Source: Microvirga thermotolerans (GTDB taxonomy: Bacteria; Pseudomonadota; Alphaproteobacteria; Rhizobiales; Beijerinckiaceae). Taken from it: 64,000 nt of DNA. Both the position numbers and the translations under genes were made by a program. Positions within the stretch are counted from its first letter, which is position 1, and each line of letters opens with the position of its first letter. Positions 53,046 through 61,344 of this stretch are shown here, piece by piece. The notes beneath the pieces are model-generated. The model did not search any database. It was not told the DNA's origin and saw nothing but the letters and a program-made list of their open reading frames with translations. The stretch covers positions 3,440,001 through 3,504,000 of the forward strand of contig NZ_CP045423.1 of the NCBI RefSeq assembly GCF_009363855.1, given 5' to 3'.

Positions 53046-53816
53046 TCAGGTGCAGGAGATCTGGCCACCGTCCACGCGCAGGATCGATCCCGTGATGAAC
53101 GAGGCGCGCTCGCTCGCAAGAAACACGGCCGCGGCGCCGAATTCCGCAATCTCGCCATACCGTCCAGCCGGAATCCCGGCCTTTGCGGCCGCCGCCACCT
53201 CCTCGACCGAACGCCCCGTGCGCTCTGCATTGGCGGCATCGAGCTGCTTCAACCGGTCGGTCGCGATCCGCCCCGGCGCGATCGCGTTGACGGTCACTCC
53301 GAATGAGGCCACTTCGCTGGCGAGCGTCTTGCCCCAGCCGACCAGGGCAGGACGTATGGCGTTTGAAATGGCAAGATTGGGAATGGGCTGGATCACGCCT
53401 GACGAGATCACGGATATGATGCGACCGAACCGGCGCTCGATCATGCCCGGCAGGAGATGATCGGTGAGGCGGACCAAGTTGACGAACATGGCCTCGAATG
53501 AGGCGCGCCACTGCTCGGATGTGACGCCCTGCGCCTTGCCGGGGGGCGGGCCGCCGCTGTTCAGGACGAGCACATCCACGCCGCCGAGAGCGGCAGTGAC
53601 GTCTTTTGCAAGGGCATCGATCTGATCCGATTTTCCCGTGTCGCAAACGAAGGGGAGCGCTCCGACCTTGTCCGCTGCAGCCTTCGAGCCTTCCATCGTG
53701 CGGCTTGCAATCGCAACGCGCGCTCCCTCCTCCGCAAGGCCTTGAGCGATCCCGTAGCCCAGTCCCTTGCTTGCTCCGAGCACCAGAGCGCGCTTCCCCT
53801 TCAGATTCGTCTCCAT
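53046..53816 (-). CDS. SDR-family protein with altered active site
   Basis: The 256-residue protein has the nucleotide-binding GASKGLG, the structural NSGG and the C-terminal GSILRVDGGQ of FabG-like short-chain dehydrogenases. The catalytic YxxxK is absent: in its place the sequence reads NLAISNAIRPAL. A FabG-like subgroup with SN in place of YxxxK is known, and its reaction is uncertain. It begins four bases after the DapA-like gene. Confidence 0.88.
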   Translation of the reverse strand: METNLKGKRALVLGASKGLGYGIAQGLAEEGARVAIASRTMEGSKAAADKVGALPFVCDTGKSDQIDALAKDVTAALGGVDVLVLNSGGPPPGKAQGVTSEQWRASFEAMFVNLVRLTDHLLPGMIERRFGRIISVISSGVIQPIPNLAISNAIRPALVGWGKTLASEVASFGVTVNAIAPGRIATDRLKQLDAANAERTGRSVEEVAAAAKAGIPAGRYGEIAEFGAAAVFLASERASFITGSILRVDGGQISCT

Positions 53817-53820
53817 GATC

Positions 53821-54744
53821 TCAGGCTCCCTCGTGCGGGCGCTCGATGCGCTCCATCAACCATTCTATGTCGGCGATCGTTTCTGGCGTCAGCTTCGGAG
53901 CGGGCTTCCGCAAGGCGGCGGATGCAATGATCCCGCGGCGCTGCAGCACATACTTGCGAACGGAAAGCCCGACACCGGGCTGGGTCTCGTAGCGGACGAG
54001 CGGCAGATGCCGATCGAAGAGATCGTGCGCCTCGCGACGCTTTCCCTGCCTCATGAGATTGACGACGCCGACCAGCATCTCTGGGTAGGCATAGCCGGTC
54101 ATGGCGCCGTCTGCGCCCCTTTCCATCTCGAAGGGAAGGAAGAGGCCTCCATTCCCGCAGAGAATCGAGACGCGGCGCAACTGCCCGGAATCGCTCGCCC
54201 GGCGCAGAGCCGTGATCTTGTCGAGACCCGGCCAGTCCTCGTGCTTGAGCATGACGCAGGAAGAATTCTGCTCGATGATCCGCCCGATCACGTGGGGCGT
54301 CATCACGACGTTGGTAACGAGGGGATAGTCCTGAATCACGAAGGGCGTGTCGCGGCCGACCGCCTCCGCCGCATCGGCATAGTAGGAAACGATCTGATCG
54401 TCGGTCCGCAGGTGGGCCGGCGGCGCGATCATCACTCCGGCTGCGCCGGCATCCATGACCTTCCGCGACAGCGCCGACATGGCGGCGAAGCCCGCCGCGG
54501 ACACGCCGACGATGACGGGAACGCGGCCTGCCACGGCCGAGATCACCTGCTTCGCAAAGGACTGAGCCTCATCCGCCGCCAGCTTCGGTGCCTCGCCCAT
54601 GATCCCGAGGATCGTGAGGCCTGTTGCCCCCGCTGCCAGGAAAGCTTCCACCATCCTGTCGGTCGATCCGAGATCGAGACGCCCGTCGTCGTGAAAGGGA
54701 GTGGGGCAGATCACGAAGACCCCGGCTGCGGAACTGGTGAGCAA
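53821..54744 (-). CDS. Dihydrodipicolinate synthase/N-acetylneuraminate lyase family aldolase
   Basis: The 307-residue TIM-barrel protein has the family signature region (LTILGIMGEAPKLAADEA) and the Schiff-base Lys in VMLKHEDWPG. Loss of the GTTGE motif of true DapA (here GIMGE) suggests a catabolic aldolase or dehydratase for a sugar acid rather than lysine synthesis. The start is a TTG with AGGAG six bases upstream; upstream ATG at 54819 would add 25 unusual residues. It forms an operon with the SDR. Confidence 0.85.
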   Translation of the reverse strand: MLTSSAAGVFVICPTPFHDDGRLDLGSTDRMVEAFLAAGATGLTILGIMGEAPKLAADEAQSFAKQVISAVAGRVPVIVGVSAAGFAAMSALSRKVMDAGAAGVMIAPPAHLRTDDQIVSYYADAAEAVGRDTPFVIQDYPLVTNVVMTPHVIGRIIEQNSSCVMLKHEDWPGLDKITALRRASDSGQLRRVSILCGNGGLFLPFEMERGADGAMTGYAYPEMLVGVVNLMRQGKRREAHDLFDRHLPLVRYETQPGVGLSVRKYVLQRRGIIASAALRKPAPKLTPETIADIEWLMERIERPHEGA

Positions 54745-54996
54745 GACGTTCTCCTGGGAAGGGTGCACCGGCGGAAGATCGAGGACCAAGGCCAAGGCGG
54801 CCCGGGCCTTGCCTTTCAAGCCGCTTACCAGGGGACACGGACTCCCACAAGATTGGCTGGGCTCACCTTTCGTTTAAGCGTAACAGGAGACGTGCGGGAT
54901 CCCGTAGTATACTTGCGGGCCGCCGTGTCTCATGGATGAGGGAATTCCCCCTCGCCGGCTTAACAAGGTTCGGCTGCCGAAGGCAAAACGGCCGGT

Positions 54997-55299
54997 TCAG
55001 CCTGCCTTCTTTCTGCGCGTCGCCGCCGCCTTCTTGGCCGAAGCCGAACGCGCAGCCGCAGGACGGGCAGCCGAGGCGGCGCCTCCCCGCTCGCCACCGC
55101 GCTTCGCCGAGGCGTGATTATCCTTCCGGCCGCGACCCGATCCGCTCTTGTTGCCGCCGCCCGTTTCCTTGTTCACCGTTGCCCAAGCTCGCCTTTCGGC
55201 CTCCTTCTCAGGAACTCCCCGGCTCTCGTAGGTTTCCTCGATGTGCCGGGCCTGGCGCTTCTGCTTGTCCGTGTAGGCGGACTTGTCGCCACGGGGCAT
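54997..55299 (-). CDS. Small basic protein, often called plasmid stabilization protein
   Basis: The 100-residue protein starts MPRGDKSAYTDKQKRQARHI and continues with ERRAWATVNKETGGGNKSGS, a pattern widespread in proteobacteria and often labelled plasmid stabilization protein without evidence. The second half is Ala/Lys/Arg/Ser-rich like a nucleic-acid-binding tail. GGAG precedes the ATG. Nothing plasmid-like surrounds it. Confidence 0.8.
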   Translation of the reverse strand: MPRGDKSAYTDKQKRQARHIEETYESRGVPEKEAERRAWATVNKETGGGNKSGSGRGRKDNHASAKRGGERGGAASAARPAAARSASAKKAAATRRKKAG

Positions 55300-55477
55300 C
55301 TTTTTTCTCCTGCACCGTCAACAGCTTATCAACGCGGCTCCTGCCGCGTCCGCATGTCTGTTCAACGGGGCGCCACCCTCTGAGTTCCTGGCCCGATCTT
55401 TTTCCGGCAGCCCTGTTGACCTTTCGGCACGGCTTTTGCATCAGTGCACCGCAACATCGATGTCTTGGGAGATTGTC

Positions 55478-56032
55478 ATGCTGGGTATCGGCCAGAAACT
55501 GCCCGCTTTTTCCGTCACCGGCGTGAAGCCGAAGTTCAACAGCCACGTCGAGAACGGCGAAAGCGCCTTCGAGACGATCACGGAAGCAAGCTTCCCAGGA
55601 AAATGGAAGGTTATTTTCTTTTATCCGAAGGATTTCACCTTCGTCTGCCCCACTGAAATCGCCGAGTTCGCACGCTTGGCTGGCGAGTTCGAAGATCGGG
55701 ACGCTGTGGTTCTGGGCGGGTCGACTGACAACGAGTTCGTCAAGCTTGCCTGGCGCCGCGATCACCGCGACCTTGACCGTCTTCCGATCTGGCAGTTCGC
55801 CGACACGAACGGCTCCCTCGTCGACGGCCTGGGCGTGCGCGCTCCGGACGGTGTCGCCTACCGCTACACCTTCATCGTCGACCCGGACAACACGATCCAG
55901 CACGTCTACGCGACGAACCTGAACGTCGGCCGCAATCCGAAGGATACCCTGCGCGTGCTCGACGCTCTCCAAACGGATGAGCTCTGCCCGTGCAACCGGG
56001 AGGTCGGCGGCGAGACTCTGAAGGCCGCTTAA
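55478..56032 (+). CDS. ahpC: Alkyl hydroperoxide reductase AhpC (peroxiredoxin)
   Basis: The 184-residue protein has the peroxidatic Cys in [14 protein letters not shown] and resolving cysteines in ELCPCNRE. It reduces peroxides and is itself reduced by AhpD, encoded eight bases downstream. No ahpF is nearby, which fits the AhpD-dependent system known from Mycobacterium. The ATG follows GGGAG by seven bases. Confidence 0.95.
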   Translation: MLGIGQKLPAFSVTGVKPKFNSHVENGESAFETITEASFPGKWKVIFFYPKDFTFVCPTEIAEFARLAGEFEDRDAVVLGGSTDNEFVKLAWRRDHRDLDRLPIWQFADTNGSLVDGLGVRAPDGVAYRYTFIVDPDNTIQHVYATNLNVGRNPKDTLRVLDALQTDELCPCNREVGGETLKAA

Positions 56033-56040
56033 GGTTCGCC

Positions 56041-56586
56041 ATGTCCATTGAAAGCCTCAAGGAAAAGCTCCCGCCCTTTGCGAAGGACGTGCGCCTCAAC
56101 CTCTCTGCCCTTGCGACGGACGACAGCCTTCCGCCACAGCGCAAGTATGGCCTCTTCGTGGCCTGCGGCCTTGCAACCCGGAACCCTACCGTGGCGCAGG
56201 CCCTCGAAGCCGAGGCGAAGGCCCATCTTTCGCCGCAGGCGCTCGATGCGGCCCGGGCGGCCGCATCGATCATGGCCATGAACAATGTCTACTATCGGTT
56301 CGTGCATCTTGCCTCCAACAAGGAGTACGGCACGATGCCGGCGCGGCTGCGTATGAACGTGATCGGCAATCCCGGCGTGGACAAGATCGACTTCGAACTC
56401 TGGTCCCTTGCCGTGTCTGCCATCAATGGCTGTGGAATGTGCATCGACAGCCATGAGAAGGTCCTGCGGGAAGCAGGCGTCAGCGCCGCAGAAATCCATA
56501 CTGCCGTGCGCTTCGCTGCCGTGATTCAGTCGACCGCCGTCGCCCTGGAAGCCGCTGGGTTCGCCCCCCTGATGGCGGCGGAGTAA
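56041..56586 (+). CDS. ahpD: Alkylhydroperoxidase AhpD
   Basis: The 181-residue helical protein has the redox motif in [14 protein letters not shown] with a proton-relay Glu in [10 protein letters not shown] upstream, as in AhpD. It passes electrons from lipoylated dehydrogenase complexes to AhpC. It forms an operon with ahpC. Confidence 0.93.
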   Translation: MSIESLKEKLPPFAKDVRLNLSALATDDSLPPQRKYGLFVACGLATRNPTVAQALEAEAKAHLSPQALDAARAAASIMAMNNVYYRFVHLASNKEYGTMPARLRMNVIGNPGVDKIDFELWSLAVSAINGCGMCIDSHEKVLREAGVSAAEIHTAVRFAAVIQSTAVALEAAGFAPLMAAE

Positions 56587-56594
56587 CGCCAGTC

Positions 56595-56633
56595 GGCGTC
56601 TCTGAGGGTTCATCCCAGCCCTTCAGAGACGCC
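56595..56633 (+). terminator. Long hairpin after ahpD
   Basis: The repeat GGCGTCTCTGAGGG and its near-complement CCCTTCAGAGACGCC (one bulged base) with a ten-base loop begins nine bases after the ahpD stop. No T-run follows, so it may act as a weak terminator or as 3' protection. Confidence 0.5.
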
Positions 56634-56819
56634 GCGCCGCGCACTTCATATCCGTTATCTTGTTTCAGATATCGGAGGGGCCGTCCTGCGCCGTCTGACC
56701 CTAGGGGGCAGCTTCACCCATGACAGACCTCAGGACGCTCTTCCATTCCTACCGGGGTTGAAAACCGGTCGGGGCTTTCCTAAACGAAAGGCTTACTGTC
56801 CTAAAAGGAGAAGTCGATC

Positions 56820-57035
56820 GTGGCCGGTCCCGTCCGAACTCGCCGCCTCTTCAAGTTCGATGCTTCGGCCGTTCGGGACGAATACGAGCTCGACTTCGAG
56901 GATTTCGCCGGACGCCGGACAAAGCTCGTTCTGACGGCCGACCAGCTCCAGGACCTCACGGAGCGCCTTTCGGAACTGTTGGACGCCCGGGAGCACAGCA
57001 TCTTCTCGAAGAGCAGCCGGAAGCTCAAAGCCTGA
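56820..57035 (+). CDS. Small 71-residue acidic protein, unknown
   Basis: I do not recognise this protein. It begins with GTG, and AAGGAG stands nine bases upstream, a good ribosome site. The sequence RTRRLFKFDASAVRDEYELD and a C-terminal helix suggest a small alpha/beta protein. It is monocistronic between ahpD and the MscS channel. A short stem CCTGAA/TTCAGG overlaps its stop codon. Confidence 0.6.
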   Translation: MAGPVRTRRLFKFDASAVRDEYELDFEDFAGRRTKLVLTADQLQDLTERLSELLDAREHSIFSKSSRKLKA

Positions 57036-57324
57036 AGACTTTCAGGCCCTGCGCGCTACCCGGCCGATCCCTGCGTGGCACGCCCTTGCTTTCCTGCTTG
57101 AAGCTTGAGCATCATTTCCAGCGGATATTCCGCACACGCTCCGGCTGCAGGAACTGCGCCGGCGAGGCAGAATTCCCAGAGGGGAAAAGCAGGAGATTGG
57201 TCCTGACACCCGATCTGCCGTAGGATCGACCATGACCTTCAGCCCGCTTTCCAATTTTCCTAGCCTTGGCGACAGGTTTCCGGCCCCATTCCGTGGGACC
57301 TCGGGAAGACGCGACAAGGGTCTG

Positions 57325-59490
57325 ATGACCTTCCTCGGTCTGACTGGCCCAGTTCGGGCGATATGTCTCCTCCTCGTCGGGCTTTCCCTCATGTCCTGGG
57401 CCGGACCTGCCAGGGCCCAGCATTCCGCGTCGGAGGCTCCTCCGGCGCAGGTTCAGCAACTTCTGAAGCTGCTTCAGGACCCAACCGTCAAATCCTGGAT
57501 GGACGAGCAGCAGAAGTCCCCTTCTTCCCCTGCCGTCCGAACCCCACCCGAGGGAGAATCGGTGACATCCGAGATAGTTGCGGGAAGAATTGCAGCTCTC
57601 AGAACGCACCTGGTCTTGCTCGCGCAAGCTCTCCCCTACCTTCCCGCAGAGCTCCGGGACGGGATCGGGCGGCTCATCGCCGAGCTGCAGGGGCGGAGCG
57701 TCTATGGCATTCTCATTCTGATCGCGGGTTTCCTCGTCCTCGGCGCAGGCCTCGAATGGCTCTTCTGGATGGCCACGGCAGGGTTCAGAAGGCGCATTCT
57801 CAGGCTTCCGCAGCACACTCCCATGGAGAGACTGAGGATGATCGGGATGAGGTTGGCTTTCAGCCTGAGCGAGGTCGTGATCTTCGCTCTCGGGAGCGTC
57901 GGCGCCTTCCTCGCACTCGAGTGGCCTCCGCTCCTGAAGCAGGTCGTCATGGCTTATCTGATCGCCGGCGTCATGCTTCGCCTCACCCTCGTCGGCCTGC
58001 GGCTCTTCCTCGCTCCCCGCCTGGACGACCCGGAGGAGATCGCAAGTTTCCGGCTCCTTCCCGCGACAACGGAAGAGGCCCGCTTCTGGTATCGGGGTCT
58101 CGGCGCCTTCGTAGGCTGGTTCGTGATCGGATGGGCGACGGTCGACGTGTTGCGAGCGCTGGGGCTTTCGGTGGAAGCAAGGAGGCTGATGGCCTACGGT
58201 CTCGGGATTGGTCTCCTGCTGATCGCCATCGGCATTGTCTGGATGCGTCCGCGCATCCATGCCGGCACGGGCAATCGGGAACAGAGCCCGCGCCACCTCT
58301 CCCACACGGTCGCGGCATCCCTTCTGTCGGTTCTGTTCGTGCTCCTTTGGGTCTTGTGGGTCGCCGGCTTCACACGCCTGTTCTGGCTGGGTGCGGTCGC
58401 TACTCTGCTCCCTCTAGCCATCCGCGTCGGCGAAAAGGCAAGCCGACACGCCCTTCGTACCGCCGCCGACAGCACTCCCTCCGACAGTCAGAGCCTGATC
58501 GCCATTTATCTCGACCGGGGCATTCGGGTCGCGCTGATTGCCGGAGCCGCGCTGCTTCTGGCGCACGTATGGGACATCGACCTCATCGAAGTGACCAGCA
58601 GAGACACCATCCTCAATCGTCTCCTCAGGGGGATGCTGAGCAGCGTCGTCATTCTCCTCGTGGCCGACCTCCTGTGGCAGATTGCAAAGACCGTGATCGA
58701 CAGGCGTCTCGCGGAAGTCGCAGCGATGGCGTCTCCCGGCAGCGCAGAAGCACTCAGGCAGGCGCGACTGCGAACCCTCCTGCCGATCTTCCGCAGTGTG
58801 ATCTTCGCCGTTCTCGCCGTCGTTGCCGTCCTGATGGCTCTCGCTGCGCTCGGTGTCGAGATCGGTCCGCTGATTGCCGGCGCCGGAATCGTGGGCGTGG
58901 CGGTCGGATTCGGCTCTCAGACGCTGGTAAAGGACGTGATCAGCGGGATCTTCTATCTTCTCGACGACGCGTTCCGCGTCGGTGAGTACATCCAGAGCGG
59001 CAGTTACAAGGGCACCGTGGAGTCGTTGGGCTTTCGGTCGGTCAAGCTGCGGCACCATCGAGGGCCGATCTTCACCGTTCCCTACGGCCAGCTCGGCGCG
59101 GTGCAGAACATGAGCCGCGATTGGGTGATAGACAAGATGGCCATCAACGTGACCTACGACACCGACCTCGCGAAGGTGAAGCAGGTCATCAAGAAGATCG
59201 GGAAGGAACTCGCCGAGGACCCGGAGTTTGCCCCTAAGATCATCGAACCGCTCAAGATGCAGGGCGTCGAGGAGTTCGGCGACTTCGCGATCCAGATCAG
59301 ACTGAAGATGATGACCCGGCCGGGTGAGCAGTTCGCCATCCGCCGCAGAGCCAACGCGCTGATCAAGAAAGCCTTCGAAGAGAACGGCATCGAGTTCGCC
59401 CTGCCCACGGTGCAGGTGGCGGGGCGAGAGGATGCCGGTCTGGCCGCCGCTCAGGAAGGCCTCAAGATCCTCAAGCCGCCCCCGGCTTAG
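57325..59490 (+). CDS. Large MscS-family mechanosensitive channel
   Basis: With this start the 721-residue protein has a signal peptide ending near PARAQ, a periplasmic domain of about 90 residues, about ten membrane helices and a C-terminal MscS core: IGPLIAGAGIVGVAVGFGSQ, TLVKDVISGIFYLLDD and VPYGQLGAVQNMSRDW. It resembles the YbiO type and should release solutes on hypo-osmotic shock. An ATG at 57232 would add 31 residues before the signal peptide, which is less likely. Confidence 0.9.
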   Translation: MTFLGLTGPVRAICLLLVGLSLMSWAGPARAQHSASEAPPAQVQQLLKLLQDPTVKSWMDEQQKSPSSPAVRTPPEGESVTSEIVAGRIAALRTHLVLLAQALPYLPAELRDGIGRLIAELQGRSVYGILILIAGFLVLGAGLEWLFWMATAGFRRRILRLPQHTPMERLRMIGMRLAFSLSEVVIFALGSVGAFLALEWPPLLKQVVMAYLIAGVMLRLTLVGLRLFLAPRLDDPEEIASFRLLPATTEEARFWYRGLGAFVGWFVIGWATVDVLRALGLSVEARRLMAYGLGIGLLLIAIGIVWMRPRIHAGTGNREQSPRHLSHTVAASLLSVLFVLLWVLWVAGFTRLFWLGAVATLLPLAIRVGEKASRHALRTAADSTPSDSQSLIAIYLDRGIRVALIAGAALLLAHVWDIDLIEVTSRDTILNRLLRGMLSSVVILLVADLLWQIAKTVIDRRLAEVAAMASPGSAEALRQARLRTLLPIFRSVIFAVLAVVAVLMALAALGVEIGPLIAGAGIVGVAVGFGSQTLVKDVISGIFYLLDDAFRVGEYIQSGSYKGTVESLGFRSVKLRHHRGPIFTVPYGQLGAVQNMSRDWVIDKMAINVTYDTDLAKVKQVIKKIGKELAEDPEFAPKIIEPLKMQGVEEFGDFAIQIRLKMMTRPGEQFAIRRRANALIKKAFEENGIEFALPTVQVAGREDAGLAAAQEGLKILKPPPA

Positions 59491-59814
59491 CGGCTTGCCA
59501 AGCACCCCGCCGCGCGTGCCCTTTGACAGGGGAACGGCGGGAGAGGCTTATCGCCCTTCGCGCCGCAAGAAGATGCCCCCGGTGCCGTTCCACCGGAGAG
59601 GCGCCAATACGTCCTCTTCGCGAGCGATAGCGAGTTCCGACGCCGCCTCCGGAGAGCAATCGAGATAAGGCGACGTCAACGGACGCGCGTACTCCAATAT
59701 CTTCGCGGAGCGGCAGTCCTTGTCGGAAACGGTCTCGCGAGAGGGCTGGGACACGGCCGGGCTCGCTTTGGCTCGGCGTTAAGCTGCGCCGCAAATAAAG
59801 TCCGTCCTCGAGCC
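59491..59814. other. 324-base region between mscS and hsp70-like gene, no secure gene
   Basis: A hairpin-like repeat (CCCCGCC...GGCGGG, about 59506-59542) may end the mscS transcript. A 68-codon frame on the minus strand (59548-59754, GTG start) has plausible amino-acid composition but no ribosome site and no recognised family; I do not call it a gene. Confidence 0.5.
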
Positions 59815-61161
59815 TCACGGCAAGGACATTGTTGCCCTCTCCCGCTCCCTCGGACCCACGACCCATCGGTCGGGATCGTCGGTCTGGCCGATCAGGGCGA
59901 GACCATAGGCAATGGACTCGAACTGATCGGCGGAAGACAGCCGGCTCTCACCGAACCGCTCCAGGAACAGCCGTCGGATCGCCGGGACGAAGGATGTGCC
60001 GCCGGTGAGGAACACCCGGTCGATCTCCTCCGGCCGCACCCGCGCCGAAAGGAGAGCCCGGTCGACGGTGTCGCCGATGCTGCGGACGTCCTCCGCAATC
60101 CAGCTCTCGAACTGGCTGCGCGTGACGGGAGCACACACCTCGATCCCCTCGGCCCGAAACCGGAACTCGGTCTCCTCCTCGGAGGACAGTGCGACCTTGG
60201 CCGCTGAGACGGCGCGGTAAAGATCGAAGCCGAGGTCATACTCGACGATATCCGCAAACCGCTCCAAGGGCTCGGGATCGAGAGCGCTCCGGGCCAGCTC
60301 GCGCAGCTCCTTCAGATCGCCGTTGCCCTTCATGAGAGCGAGCTGGTTCCAGCGGGCGAAATTGGCGTAGTAGTGATTGGGGATCGACAGGATCTTGCCC
60401 ATCGACCTGTAGCTTCCGCCTTTTCCAAGCCGGGGCGAGACGATCCTGTCGACGATGCGGTAGTCGAACGCATCCCCTGCGATTCCGATGCCGGTATGGC
60501 TCAGGGGCTCCGCCCGTAGAGCGCCGCCGACGCGGGAGAACCGCATGACGGAAAAATCGCTCGTGCCGCCTCCGAAATCCGCCACCAGAACCGTAGCGTC
60601 CCGGGTGAGCTCGCGGGCATAGAAGAAGGCGGCGCCGACAGGCTCATACGCGTACCGGGCGTGGCCCGCCCCCAGTTTTCCGAAGGCCGTGCCGTAACGG
60701 CGCATGGCGAGGGCGTCGTCCGGATTGTACCCGGCAAATTCCACGGGACGCCCGATCGTGATGTTCCCGGCCGCCAGGTCGATCCGTCCGCCGGCATGCT
60801 GCAGAAGCGTCCGCAGGAAAGTGCTCAGCAGATCCTCGAAACGGAAACGCTCCCTGAAGATCCGGGTCTCCTGGAAGGAAGCGCTGGCGGCGAAGGTCTT
60901 GAAGGACTGGATGAAGCGGTGCGCGGACACTCCCTCGAGGAAGCGCTCGATGGCCCATGGGCCGCCCTCGACCCTTGTCCGCAGCCCGTTGCCATCCCGC
61001 TCGTCCCAGAAGCAAAGCGCCGTGGTGTAGATCCTGAGCCTCGCGCCCCGGTGGTCGAAGGTCAGGGCCTCCACGCGCCCACCCCGGTCCGCGATGGCGA
61101 CCACCGTGTTGCTCGTACCGAAATCGATGCCGATCGAAACGTCTTGGAAGGCAGAGGACAT
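59815..61161 (-). CDS. Hsp70-like ATPase (YegD type)
   Basis: The 448-residue protein has the actin/Hsp70 ATPase motifs: IGIDFGTSNTVVAIA at the N-terminus, VLVADFGGGTSDFSVM and VFLTGGTSFVPAIRRLF. It ends after the nucleotide-binding domain and lacks the substrate-binding domain of DnaK, as in YegD. No DnaJ or GrpE gene is near. The client is unknown. Confidence 0.9.
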   Translation of the reverse strand: MSSAFQDVSIGIDFGTSNTVVAIADRGGRVEALTFDHRGARLRIYTTALCFWDERDGNGLRTRVEGGPWAIERFLEGVSAHRFIQSFKTFAASASFQETRIFRERFRFEDLLSTFLRTLLQHAGGRIDLAAGNITIGRPVEFAGYNPDDALAMRRYGTAFGKLGAGHARYAYEPVGAAFFYARELTRDATVLVADFGGGTSDFSVMRFSRVGGALRAEPLSHTGIGIAGDAFDYRIVDRIVSPRLGKGGSYRSMGKILSIPNHYYANFARWNQLALMKGNGDLKELRELARSALDPEPLERFADIVEYDLGFDLYRAVSAAKVALSSEEETEFRFRAEGIEVCAPVTRSQFESWIAEDVRSIGDTVDRALLSARVRPEEIDRVFLTGGTSFVPAIRRLFLERFGESRLSSADQFESIAYGLALIGQTDDPDRWVVGPRERERATMSLP

Positions 61162-61344
61162 GGTGGAACCCTCGTAGCAGGCGGGCCGGACGGTCTATCG
61201 TCCGATGCCGTCCGAGCCAAGGGAAAACCTCTCGGAGCCACCCGCTTTCCGTTGCGGCACAGCGCCCCGGCCGTGGGCGGGGCCCGTTGACCGGATGAAA
61301 AGCGGCCCGTAGAAGCCGCGCCTTGTTCTGGAGGAAGCGACTCA

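Noticed and set aside
54997-55299. Plasmid-borne or addiction-module origin suggested by the usual name plasmid stabilization protein
   Set aside because: No toxin, partition or replication gene is near and the surroundings are chromosomal housekeeping genes; the name is not informative.
57112-59505. Long minus-strand frames opposite the MscS channel gene
   Set aside because: Composition is typical of antisense frames in GC-rich DNA and no ribosome site or family is seen.
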